From the IMG/VR virus record IMGVR_UViG_3300042460_000724, positions 1 through 64,000 of that record: a stretch of 64,000 bases of DNA. The stretch is one strand, 5' to 3'. The stretch is from a virus. Shown here piece after piece: positions 54,505 through 64,000 of this stretch. The notes beneath the pieces were generated by a model, which was not told the DNA's origin, searched no databases, and worked only from the letters and a program-made list of their open reading frames with translations. The position numbers and the translations under genes are program-made. Within the stretch, counting starts at the first letter, position 1. Every line of letters begins with the position of its first letter.

Positions 54505-57500
54505 TTACTTAGTAAACCCGAAGTGATTAAAGCCATTTGATACGGTCACTGCAGAGTAACCAACCGACGTAATTGCCGGTATTAATGGGCGATTGTCGTT
54601 GAATCCCCATTCGTATAATACATTGTTAGGATCTATGACAAAAGTACTATTAAAATTCGCAGATACCTGTGTCCAAGATGATGTACCAATTTGTGTAGGC
54701 ACACTATACATATTAGGAGGAGTATATGCTTGATTAGTGCCTAATTGAACTGGGCTGGATTTAGAGATCCTATCATTTAGACCAAGTTGACCACTAGTAT
54801 TAAGACCCCAAACATAAAGTTTGTTATCATTGCGAGTAGCCATCGATGAATTTATATTGGATCCACCTTTATTTAAATTAGTATATATAGAAGTACCAAG
54901 TTGTACCGGAGCTGATCTAGATAGAATGTCTAATAATCCTAATTGACCATTAGCATTATTACCCCAAGTAAACAAATAGCCATCACTACGTATAGCAAAT
55001 TGACTTGCACCAGTTGTTGAAGTGATAGTCCAAGAATCGGTTGCTGTGGGCAAGAATATTGGACTTAATGCAGATGTTACTGAATTAATTCCCAATTCAC
55101 CATTGGTATTAGTTCCCCAAGTATATAAACCATATAACTGATCTAATCCAATAGTAAATAGACCACCAGCTGAGACCATAGCCCATGAACTTGTACCAAT
55201 TTGTATTGGGCTTGATTTTGAAATTATTGTACTATCCCCTAATTGACCACTAGTACCTAATCCCCATGTAAATAATAAGTTATCGCTACGTACACCAGCC
55301 ATATAGTTTACACCAGAACTAACAGATGTCCAACTAATAGTGCCTAGTTGTACCGGACTACTTCTTAGTATCACATCGTTTGTTCCTAGTTGTCCGCTAG
55401 CATTATTTCCCCAAACATATAATAGTCCATCACTAGTAATGGCTGCTGTTGCAACACTACCGGCTGAAATAATACTCCAGCTATTTGTACCTATTTGCAC
55501 AGGACTACTTCTGCTTAATATAGCATTGTCACCTATTTGACCATTAGTACCAAGTCCCCACATAAATAGTGCACCATCACTACGTATTGCACCACGTGAT
55601 GTATTTTTAGAAATACTTGTCCAAACAGTACCAACGCCAATTTGTACTGGACTACTACGAGAGACTGTATCATTTTGTGCTAATTCACCGTTTGTATTAA
55701 TACCCCAAGCCCATAGTTTATTAGTAGCATCAAGAGCCATAAAGTTTGCAAGACCTGTTGATGAAGATACGGTGGTCCAACTACTTGTACCAACTTGTAC
55801 TGGACTACTACGATGTACTAAATTATTTGATGCTAGTTGTCCTGATGCGTTATCACCCCAAGTAAACAATCCACCGTCAATACGAATAGCGACGGTTGAT
55901 GTAGTAAATAAACCAACAGCAGTCCAAGAGCTTGTGCCAATTTGTACTGGACTGCTACGAGATATTGTATCATTTAGACCTAGTTGTCCACTAGTACCTA
56001 AACCCCACATAAACAATGCACCGTCACTACGAATGGCAGCACTAGTAGACAGTCCAGTTGATATTGTATTCCAGCTTAAGGCTGCAGGTTTGCTTGTAGT
56101 AGTCAAGTATGTCTGTTGTATCTCTGCACTTGTGAATGAATTTACTTGTACTGGACTAGACCTATTAGCAATGGATCTATCTCCTAATTGTCCACTAGCA
56201 TTACCGCCCCAAACATATAATAAATTATTTGTATTAATTGCAGAAGTTGAGCTTTGTCCAGCACTTACTATATTCCAGCTTGTACCAACTTGAACTGGAC
56301 TACTGCGGGATAATACTGTAGTATCTCCAAGTTGTCCTGTAGTATTAATACCCCAAGTAAACAATCTATTATCAGATGTAATTCCACCCACAAAAGTTAC
56401 GCCTGCACTTATTTGTGCCCAACTACTTGCGCCAATTTGTACCGGAGCAGATCGAGATATGATAGTAGTATCACCTATTTGACCACTAGCGTTAAGACCC
56501 CAAGCAAATAACAAGTTATCAATACGTATACCATATGATGTAGTTCCACCTGAGCTTACTGCATTCCATGACTCATTTATTGATCGGATAAATACTGGAC
56601 TACTTCTGGCTCCAAGAGATTCACTTAATCCAAGCTGTCCATTATTATTTTGTCCCCAAATGAAAAGTTGATTATCAGTATAAGTCAACGCCATAGTTAC
56701 TCCAGGAGACGTGCCTATACTAACCTGTGACCAACTGCTTGTACCAATTTGTACTGGACTACTACGAGGTAATATTGTATTGTCTCCTAGTTGACCATTA
56801 GTATTAATACCCCAAGACCAAAGAGTGTTGTCAAGACGTAAGGCAGTGGTTGTAGCAAATCCAGTTGATATAACAGACCAACTGCTTGTACCAATTTGTA
56901 CTGGACTACTACGAGGTAATATTGTATTGTCTCCTAGTTGACCATTAGCATTAATACCCCAAGACCACAGTGTAGAGTTAGTTCGGATAGCCATAGCATA
57001 CGACAGTCCGGCTGACACACTAGACCAACTGCTTGTACCTATTTGTACTGGACTACTGCGTGGCACGATAGTAGTTGATCCTAATTGTCCACTAGTATTA
57101 TCTCCCCAGGAGAAAAGAGCACCATCCAAACGTATAGCATATACACTTACATCTCCGGCACTAACCTTTGTCCAACTACTTGTACCAACTTGTACAGGAC
57201 TACTACGATGTAGTATAGTGCCATCACCTAATTGTCCGGCGTTATTATTACCCCAAGTAAACAATGCACCATCACTACGTATTGCACCAACACAAGCCAG
57301 AGTACTTACAAGAGTTCCTGTTGCAACACTTCCTGAAACTATAGTCCAGCTACTTGTACCAACTTGTACAGGACTACTGCGATGTACTAAGTCATTTTGA
57401 CCTAATTGTCCTATTGTATTTAATCCCCATGACCACAACGTATTATCATTACGGATTGCATACATTGCATTATTGCCTATTGATATCTGAGACCAGCTAG

Positions 57501-60500
57501 TTGTACCCAATTGTATTGGACTATTTGTATTAACAGTCGAATTTTGTCCTAGCTGTCCAAATGAATTAATTCCCCAAGTAAACAATGCTCCGTCACTACG
57601 TATTGCCGCTGAACTCCCAATAGACCCACCTGCATTGATTTTGGTCCAACTGAATCCTGTTTTACCGGTAGCAGTTAAGTAAGTACTTTGTAGAGTGTTA
57701 TTTGTAAATGAACTAATTTGTACTGGGCTACTCTTGTTAGCCACAAACAGTTGACCAAGTTGTCCACTAGCACCTGCACCCCAACCATATAATACGTTGT
57801 CTGCGGTTAATGCTAAAGTTGTAAAGTCGGTTCCTGCTGTTATTCCACCTGCACTAACAGTAGTCCAACTACTTGTACCTATTTGAACTGGGCTACTACG
57901 ATGTAATATAGTGTCATCACCCAAATTACCAACTGCGTTATTACCCCAAGTAAATAGTGCACCATCACTACGTATACCTGCAAAATGTCCGGCTGAGCTA
58001 GATAATGCAGTCCAACTATATGCGGTAAACGTATTAGCGGCAGGGTTACCCCAACCATACAATTTGTTATTTGTCTTTATACCTACATTATGGCTATAAC
58101 CTGCACTAATTTTACTCCATGTATCTCCTGTGATTTGTGTAGGCATTGGTTGGTAGCTAGCAATTTGTACTGGACTAGATTTACTTACTACAGTATTATC
58201 ACCAATAGCGCCGTAGCTAGCACCCGAACCCCAACCATAAAACAATAGATTACCATCGAGCACACCGTAACTATTAGTAGATCCAGTACCAATTATAGAC
58301 CAACTACTTAAACTTACTAATGTTGGGCTAGATGTAGCAACAACAGAGTTAATACCTAATTCTCCGCTGCCGTTACCACCCCAAGTATATAGTAACTTAG
58401 TAGAAGTTAACCCTACCATATGGCTTTGACCAACAGTAATTTGTGACCAGCTACTTGTACCAAGTTGGGTTGCACTACTACGGTGGACTAGATCACCTAA
58501 ACCTAATTGTCCATTAGCATTTTGCCCCCATACAAATAATAAACTATCACTGCGTATTGCAGCCGCAGTGTTTACATTCATTGATACTTGTGACCAAGAC
58601 TCATTAGCAGTACGAATGAACACCGGGCTAGTAGATTGTGTAACAGTATTATTGCCTATTGCACCAACAGCATTTTGCCCCCATACAAATAATTGCCTGC
58701 TTGTGTTATCTATAGCTGCCGTATTAATATATAATCCACTAACCTTATACCAAGTACTAGTACCAATTTGTACCGGACTAGATCGGGAGATAGCAGTACT
58801 ATCTCCTAATTGACCGTTTGTGTTTAGTCCCCAGCCCCATAATGTATTATCACTACGAATAGCAACTGAGTATTGATTACCTGCGTTAACACTTGTCCAA
58901 CTACTAGTACCAATCTGTACTGGACTACTTCTAGGGAGAACATTAGTTAAACCTAAACCACCATTAGTATTAATGCCCCATGACCACAATGTATTATTGT
59001 TTAGTAGTCCTACCATGTGTGAGTAACCAACTGCTATTTGACTCCAACTACCTGCACCAAGTTTTACAGGACTAGATTTACTTACTACGGTATTATCACC
59101 TAACTGTCCGTTTGTATTAATTCCCCAAGTGAATAGTCCGCCGTCACTACGCAATGCGGCAGTTATAGCACCATTAGTACTAACCTGTGTCCAACTACTT
59201 GTACCAACTTGTACAGGACTACTACGAGCTACAAGATCACCTAGTCCTAGTTGACCACTAGCATTAATTCCCCAGGCAAATAAAGCACCACCAAGTCGTA
59301 TTGCAGTTACAGTCGATATCCCTGCCGCAACACTTGTCCAACTACTAGTACCAATCTGTACTGGACTACTGCGTGGCAATACATCAGTTGTACCTAATTG
59401 TCCACTAGTATTTAGACCCCACACAAATAATGCTCCATCGTTACGTATAGCATATGTAGAAAAATCTCCCACTGCTACCTGAGTCCAACTGCTTGTGCCA
59501 ATTTGTACTGGACTACTACGATGGATGATAGTATTATCTCCTACACCGCCGTTGTTATTAGTTCCCCACGTGAATAATGCTCCATCATTACGTATGGCTG
59601 CAGTCATACCATTTACACCACCGGAGCTTATTACAGACCAACTAAATGTTGTTGTTCCAGTTGCAGTTAAATAACTATTTTGCTGTGCAAGAGAATATAT
59701 CGATCCTACTTGGGTTGGACTACTTTTATTGACAGTATCATTTAAACCAAGACCACCGATGCCGTTAATACCCCATGTAAATAACAAACCATCACTACGT
59801 ATACCAGCCATAGTTGTAGCTGCCTTACTATTAATTAAAGTCCAACTACTTGTACCAATTTGTACTGGGCTACTTCTACTAAGTATTGTACTATCCCCTA
59901 GTTGACCACTAGTACCTAATCCCCAAGTCCATAAACTACCATCATTACGTATAGCCCCAAGTCCACCTACTTTACTCCAAGTAGTATCGGTACCAATTTG
60001 AACTGGACTACTGCGGTGGACTAAATCATTTAACCCTAAATATCCGTCAGTGTTGTTACCCCAAGCCCACAATGTACCATCACTGCGTATAGCTGTAGTC
60101 CAAGATGTTTCCGAATTAACCTGTATCCAACTACTAGAACCAACTTGTACTGGACTGCTTCTATGAAATATATCACTCAGTCCTAATTGTCCAGATTCGT
60201 TAGCTCCCCAAGTCCATAAACTACCGTCACTACGAATACCAGTGAATCGTAAATTTTGTCCAGTCAATATTGACCAAGATGTTGGAGAATTAACCGGCAA
60301 TATAAAGTTTGTGGGACTTAATGTTGGATTATATGGCCATTGTTGATATTGTAATCCCCACCCATACAATGTATTATCTGATGCAATAGCAAGTGAATGT
60401 ACGTTGCCAGCACTTATTTGTGACCAACTACTAGTACCAAGTTGTACTGGACTACTACGATGTAATCCCTCATTATTTACCTGATATGAACTATTATTAC

Positions 60501-63500
60501 CCCAGGCAAATAATTTATTAGTACTAGAAATAGCAAGCACGTGACTTATACCTGCACTAACTTGTGACCAACTGCTAGCACCTATTTGTGTTGGGCTATT
60601 TGAGTATGGTGTTGCACCAACTTGTACTGGGCTACTACGATGTTCTAACCAACTACCTGATATAGTTGTTGGATTAAATGCTAATCCTAGTGCTCCATTA
60701 GTGTTATTACCCCATATATATGCTATACCAGTAGTTGTGATTGCATTGGTTATTCCTGAACCGGCAGCACTAACACTTGCCCAGTCGCTATTATTACCTA
60801 TTTGAGTAGGATATGATTTACTAGTTGTAGAATTATCACCCAACTGTCCAAAAGTTGTATTAATTCCCCAAGTAAATAGTTTTCCATCGGATCTAATAGC
60901 TGATGACAAGCTTTGTCCAGCGCCAACGCTAATCCAGGAATCATTCATTGAGCGAATGAATACCGGGCTACTGCGGCTGGTAATTCCTAATATACCCAAT
61001 TCTCCACTAGTACCAAGTCCCCAAGTAAATAATGCGTTACCTGTATCGGCTGCAGTAATACCTAAAATGTTAGTATAGCCAGTTACCATTGTCCAACTAT
61101 TTGCACCAATTTGTACAGGGAATGATTTAGCAACTGTGGTACCATCACCCAATGATCCAGCAGTATTATTTCCCCAAGCAAACAGTAAACCATCACTTCG
61201 TATTCCTGATAATCCTGCAACAACTGTACCAATTGCAGTCCAAGAATCTGCTACTGAACGAATGAATACTGGGCTGGATCTACCGGCAACAACACCATTA
61301 CCAATAACGCCATCCCCACCTGCAGTAGTTCCCCATGTAAACATTTGCCCATTTGCATCAAGTGCGACTATTGCACTACCTGCATTAACGGTAGTCCAAC
61401 TACTTGTACCTGTAGTAAGTGTTGGACTAAAATATGTGTTCACTAGTGAGTTATTACCAAACTGTGCATTAGCTCCACTACCCCACATATATAGTAAATT
61501 ACCACTTATACCGGCTGTGACTGTGCCGCCTGCAGTTACTACACTCCAACTACTTGTACCAATTTGTACAGGACTACTACGATGTTGGGTAGAATCCGGA
61601 GTTCCTAACACACCACTAGTACCTGCACCCCAAGTGAATAATGAACCATCACTGAGAATTGCTACTGTCCATGATAAACCAGATGCTACTGCAGTCCAAC
61701 TGCTACTACCAATTTGTACTGGGCTACTACGATTTAGAGCAGTGCCATCACCTAGTTGTCCAAATGTGTTTACTCCCCATGCATATAATGCGCCAGTAGT
61801 ACGTATAGCATTACTTCTATTATTTGCAGAATAAACTTTTGACCATGTGTTTTCAGTACCGATTTGTACTGGACTACTACGAGCTACTACTGTGTTTAAT
61901 CCCAGTTGACCTACATCATTAGCACCCCAACTCCATAATGTACCATCACTACGAACCGCTAATACTGTACCGCCGGTAGTGTTAAACGGTCCTGTTGCAA
62001 CAGCAGTCCAACTACTTGTACCAACTTGTACCGGGCTACTACGATGAGCCTGTGTACCATCACCTACAGTACCTGCAGTGTTAACTCCCCAAGTCCATAA
62101 TGTATTATCACTACGTATGGCAGCCGTGAATGATGCTCCTGCTGATACTGTCAACCAGCTATTAGTACCAACTTGTACAGGACTACTACGATGCACTATG
62201 TCATTTAGACCTAATGCGCCATTGATGTTATTACCCCATGCAAACAATAAGCCGTCATTACGAATAGCAAACATTGTATTATTGGTATTTACCACAGTAG
62301 ACCAACTGTAACCAGTCTTACTTGTCTTTGTCAAATATGCCTGTTGTTCTGCAGGTGAAGAGAACGAAACAATTTGTACAGGGCTATTACGAGCAACTAC
62401 AGTTCTATCCCCTAATGCACCACCTGAACCAGAACCCCACGTGTACAATGTATTGTTAGCCATTATACCTGCTGTTGTACCAGATGCTTGTGTAGCAACA
62501 ATATTCCAATTACTTGTACCAAGTTGTACAGGGCTACTGCGTGAAATTGAGTCACCGATGCCAAGCTCACCGGCTGTATTTAATCCCCATGCAAATAATT
62601 TACTATCAGTTCGTATTGCAAATGTGCTGTTACCATTTGCTGTTACTAATGTCCAGCTGTTACCCGTACCTACTTGTACTGGGCTACTTCTAGCGATAAT
62701 ATCGTTTACTCCAAGATTACCAGAACCATTGACTCCCCAACCATATAATTTTCCATCCAACGTAATAGCAAAGGTAGATGTAGCGTTAGTTGTACTATTA
62801 GATGGTACAACTGACCAACTACTTGTGCCTAGTTGAACTGGGCTACTACGATGTACTAAATCATTTAGACCAAGTTGACCATTAAAATTGCCACCCCAAA
62901 CAAATAATAGTCCGTCACTTCTAATAGCGTAAGTATGGCTTATGCCAGCAGCAATACCACTCCAATTACTTGTTCCTATTTGTACCGGACTACTTCTGTG
63001 TAGAATATCATTTAAACCAAGTTGTCCGATACTGTTAGTTCCCCATGCAAATAACTTACTATCGCTACGAATAGCAAATGAAGTAGATGCACCTGCGGTT
63101 ACTGTAGTCCAACTCAATGTTCTAGGTTTACCTGTACTAGTTGACCAAGCAATTTCATCAGCTAATGTAATTAGTGATGAAATTATTACAGGTAATAAGA
63201 TTGTTCCTGGAGCATTACCTGTACCCAATTGACCATTATCATTATTGCCCCAACCGTATAAAACATTGTCCATGGTTAAAGCTAATGTATGAGTAGAGCC
63301 GGTGCTTATCATAGTCCAGCTACTTGTACCAACTTGTACTGGACTTGATTTTAGTATGACGGTGTTGTCCCCCAATTGACCAACATCATTATTACCCCAT
63401 GACCATAATGTTTTATCATTACGAATGGCCGCGGTAAATGTATCACCCTGTGCAACTTGGTACCAAGTATTAATAGTTGCATTTACTTGCACTGGGCTAC

Positions 63501-64000
63501 TAGTATCTACTACACTGTTAATACCTAATTCACCGACTGTATTACCGCCCCATGCGTATAAATACCCATTACCATTAGTGTAGTCCTGTATTATTCCCAT
63601 GCGTCCAGCAACCATAGTCCAACTACTTGAACCAATTTGTACTGGACTAGATTTATTTACAATTGAGTTGTCACCTAATCCACCATACGTATTATTACCC
63701 CAAGTAAATAAGGCTCCATCACTTCTTATTGCAGAAACAACGTATGCATTTCCAATATCACCAGATTGTCCTGCACTAACCATAATCCAGCTACTTGTAC
63801 CAACCTGTACTGGACTACTGCGATGTACTGTGTCATTAAGGCCCAATTGTCCTTGGCTATTAAGTCCCCATGACCACAAATAATTATTAGTGTCAATACT
63901 AAAAGCATTACCGAAGCCTGCCGCTAGTTGTTTCCAACTACCGGTACCTATTTGTACTGGACTACTTCTATTAATACCATCATTCTCTCCTAACTCCCCT
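54505..64000 (-). CDS. Giant RCC1-repeat protein (start outside window)
   Basis: At least 3,164 residues; the frame is open to the window edge. It is built of RCC1/BNR-like repeats about 50 residues long, with the pattern W-x-W-G-x-N-x2-G-Q-L-G...RSSPVQIGTSSW...V-x-A-G...AIRSDG. Length implies about 60 repeats, enough for several seven-bladed propellers. Five linkers of the form Q-x2-YLT-x-T-x-K...SW break the array. No signal peptide, catalytic or anchor motif is visible. The C-terminus ends FNHFGFTK. It is probably a virion fibre or adhesin, by analogy with repeat-built phage fibres; a toxin-like role cannot be excluded. Confidence 0.85.
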   Translation of the reverse strand, partial: GELGENDGINRSSPVQIGTGSWKQLAAGFGNAFSIDTNNYLWSWGLNSQGQLGLNDTVHRSSPVQVGTSSWIMVSAGQSGDIGNAYVVSAIRSDGALFTWGNNTYGGLGDNSIVNKSSPVQIGSSSWTMVAGRMGIIQDYTNGNGYLYAWGGNTVGELGINSVVDTSSPVQVNATINTWYQVAQGDTFTAAIRNDKTLWSWGNNDVGQLGDNTVILKSSPVQVGTSSWTMISTGSTHTLALTMDNVLYGWGNNDNGQLGTGNAPGTILLPVIISSLITLADEIAWSTSTGKPRTLSWTTVTAGASTSFAIRSDSKLFAWGTNSIGQLGLNDILHRSSPVQIGTSNWSGIAAGISHTYAIRSDGLLFVWGGNFNGQLGLNDLVHRSSPVQLGTSSWSVVPSNSTTNATSTFAITLDGKLYGWGVNGSGNLGVNDIIARSSPVQVGTGNSWTLVTANGNSTFAIRTDSKLFAWGLNTAGELGIGDSISRSSPVQLGTSNWNIVATQASGTTAGIMANNTLYTWGSGSGGALGDRTVVARNSPVQIVSFSSPAEQQAYLTKTSKTGYSWSTVVNTNNTMFAIRNDGLLFAWGNNINGALGLNDIVHRSSPVQVGTNSWLTVSAGASFTAAIRSDNTLWTWGVNTAGTVGDGTQAHRSSPVQVGTSSWTAVATGPFNTTGGTVLAVRSDGTLWSWGANDVGQLGLNTVVARSSPVQIGTENTWSKVYSANNRSNAIRTTGALYAWGVNTFGQLGDGTALNRSSPVQIGSSSWTAVASGLSWTVAILSDGSLFTWGAGTSGVLGTPDSTQHRSSPVQIGTSSWSVVTAGGTVTAGISGNLLYMWGSGANAQFGNNSLVNTYFSPTLTTGTSSWTTVNAGSAIVALDANGQMFTWGTTAGGDGVIGNGVVAGRSSPVFIRSVADSWTAIGTVVAGLSGIRSDGLLFAWGNNTAGSLGDGTTVAKSFPVQIGANSWTMVTGYTNILGITAADTGNALFTWGLGTSGELGILGITSRSSPVFIRSMNDSWISVGAGQSLSSAIRSDGKLFTWGINTTFGQLGDNSTTSKSYPTQIGNNSDWASVSAAGSGITNAITTTGIAYIWGNNTNGALGLAFNPTTISGSWLEHRSSPVQVGATPYSNSPTQIGASSWSQVSAGISHVLAISSTNKLFAWGNNSSYQVNNEGLHRSSPVQLGTSSWSQISAGNVHSLAIASDNTLYGWGLQYQQWPYNPTLSPTNFILPVNSPTSWSILTGQNLRFTGIRSDGSLWTWGANESGQLGLSDIFHRSSPVQVGSSSWIQVNSETSWTTAIRSDGTLWAWGNNTDGYLGLNDLVHRSSPVQIGTDTTWSKVGGLGAIRNDGSLWTWGLGTSGQLGDSTILSRSSPVQIGTSSWTLINSKAATTMAGIRSDGLLFTWGINGIGGLGLNDTVNKSSPTQVGSIYSLAQQNSYLTATGTTTFSWSVISSGGVNGMTAAIRNDGALFTWGTNNNGGVGDNTIIHRSSPVQIGTSSWTQVAVGDFSTYAIRNDGALFVWGLNTSGQLGTTDVLPRSSPVQIGTSSWTSVAAGISTVTAIRLGGALFAWGINASGQLGLGDLVARSSPVQVGTSSWTQVSTNGAITAALRSDGGLFTWGINTNGQLGDNTVVSKSSPVKLGAGSWSQIAVGYSHMVGLLNNNTLWSWGINTNGGLGLTNVLPRSSPVQIGTSSWTSVNAGNQYSVAIRSDNTLWGWGLNTNGQLGDSTAISRSSPVQIGTSTWYKVSGLYINTAAIDNTSRQLFVWGQNAVGAIGNNTVTQSTSPVFIRTANESWSQVSMNVNTAAAIRSDSLLFVWGQNANGQLGLGDLVHRSSATQLGTSSWSQITVGQSHMVGLTSTKLLYTWGGNGSGELGINSVVATSSPTLVSLSSWSIIGTGSTNSYGVLDGNLLFYGWGSGASYGAIGDNTVVSKSSPVQIASYQPMPTQITGDTWSKISAGYSHNVGIKTNNKLYGWGNPAANTFTAYSWTALSSSAGHFAGIRSDGALFTWGNNAVGNLGDDTILHRSSPVQIGTSSWTTVSAGGITAGTDFTTLALTADNVLYGWGAGASGQLGQLFVANKSSPVQISSFTNNTLQSTYLTATGKTGFSWTKINAGGSIGSSAAIRSDGALFTWGINSFGQLGQNSTVNTNSPIQLGTTSWSQISIGNNAMYAIRNDNTLWSWGLNTIGQLGQNDLVHRSSPVQVGTSSWTIVSGSVATGTLVSTLACVGAIRSDGALFTWGNNNAGQLGDGTILHRSSPVQVGTSSWTKVSAGDVSVYAIRLDGALFSWGDNTSGQLGSTTIVPRSSPVQIGTSSWSSVSAGLSYAMAIRTNSTLWSWGINANGQLGDNTILPRSSPVQIGTSSWSVISTGFATTTALRLDNTLWSWGINTNGQLGDNTILPRSSPVQIGTSSWSQVSIGTSPGVTMALTYTDNQLFIWGQNNNGQLGLSESLGARSSPVFIRSINESWNAVSSGGTTSYGIRIDNLLFAWGLNASGQIGDTTIISRSAPVQIGASSWAQISAGVTFVGGITSDNRLFTWGINTTGQLGDTTVLSRSSPVQVGTSWNIVSAGQSSTSAINTNNLLYVWGGNASGQLGDRSIANRSSPVQVNSFTSAEIQQTYLTTTSKPAALSWNTISTGLSTSAAIRSDGALFMWGLGTSGQLGLNDTISRSSPVQIGTSSWTAVGLFTTSTVAIRIDGGLFTWGDNASGQLASNNLVHRSSPVQVGTSSWTTVSSSTGLANFMALDATNKLWAWGINTNGELAQNDTVSRSSPVQIGVGTVWTSISKNTSRGAIRSDGALFMWGLGTNGQIGDNAILSRSSPVQIGTNSWSIISAGSVATAAITSDGLLYVWGNNASGQLGTNDVILRSSPVQLGTISWTSVSSGVNYMAGVRSDNLLFTWGLGTSGQLGDSTIISKSSPIQIGTSSWAMVSAGGLFTIGLDQLYGLYTWGTNTNGELGINSVTSALSPIFLPTATDSWTITSTTGASQFAIRSDGYLFTWGNNANGQLGLLDILSRSAPVQLGTSIYTNLNKGGSNINSSMATRNDNKLYVWGLNTSGQLGLNDRISKSSPVQLGTNQAYTPPNMYSVPTQIGTSSWTQVSANFNSTFVIDPNNVLYEWGFNDNRPLIPAITSVGYSAVTVSNGFNHFGFTK

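Noticed and set aside
55340-63883. Several + strand open frames across the RCC1 gene
   Set aside because: They are antisense mirrors of the repeat: same repeat spacing, Pro/Leu/Cys-rich, no ribosome sites.
54505-64000. CRISPR-like or non-coding tandem repeat
   Set aside because: The repeats keep one open frame of over 3,160 codons and match RCC1-type protein repeats.

Overview
The window looks like part of the genome of a large T4-superfamily tailed phage that infects a Gram-negative bacterium. Evidence: densely packed, often overlapping small genes; class Ia ribonucleotide reductase with glutaredoxin; a PAAR spike tip and long virion proteins; T4/cyanophage-type late promoters (NATAAATA); near-consensus host sigma70 promoters; a long tRNA array invaded by HNH endonucleases; and no integrase. 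Signal peptides of Gram-negative type and ADP-heptose genes point to a host with an outer membrane and LPS. The host species cannot be read from the sequence.

Layout. 1-2.5 kb (+): the end of a repeat-rich fibre protein and a papain-like peptidase, closed by a terminator. 2.5-9.9 kb (-): early-type small genes. Each short operon has its own TTGACA-17-TATAAT promoter. They include two exported proteins, DUF805-like and other membrane proteins, a GIY-YIG nuclease and a GNAT-like protein. 10-11.5 kb (+): a PP-loop protein and a methyltransferase-like protein. 11.5-12.4 kb (-): a metallophosphoesterase and an unknown. 12.5-22.4 kb (-): 26 tRNA genes covering all 20 amino acids plus an initiator tRNA. 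Interleaved are an RNA polymerase omega-subunit homologue, an MTA/SAH nucleosidase, five HNH genes, two 2OG-oxygenase-like genes and several hairpin-rich non-coding stretches.

23.1-33.2 kb (both strands): an unusual accessory block. It holds a B12-type radical SAM protein, two more PP-loop (asparagine-synthase-like) proteins, two cupins, three small paralogous proteins, three 2OG-oxygenase-like proteins, two acyl desaturases, a fatty-acid hydroxylase and a GNAT-like protein. This is the best candidate for an undescribed pathway. 33.2-35.7 kb (-): AhpD, AhpC, a small Cys-rich protein, an IscU scaffold split by a 7-nt insertion, and an HNH gene. 35.7-40.6 kb (-): unknowns, a SleB-like hydrolase, two virion proteins and a PAAR protein. 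40.6-44.6 kb (-): an Sm-like protein, glutaredoxin, NrdB and NrdA.

45.0-54.4 kb (-): a saccharide operon. It has HldD, a HAD phosphatase, a cupin, separate HldE kinase and cytidylyltransferase proteins, UDP-galactopyranose mutase, several glycosyltransferases, methyltransferases and a GT9-methyltransferase fusion. 54.5-64.0 kb (-): a giant RCC1-repeat protein of more than 3,160 residues that runs off the window.

How it fits together (inference). Sigma70-like promoters drive early genes and tRNAs. The phage omega subunit may alter host polymerase. The tRNAs support translation. RNR, glutaredoxin, AhpCD and IscU form a nucleotide and redox set. The sugar operon and the RCC1 and fibre proteins probably act on virion or cell-surface recognition. 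Many accessory genes start 4-6 nt after a NATAAATA box, which predicts leaderless late transcripts.
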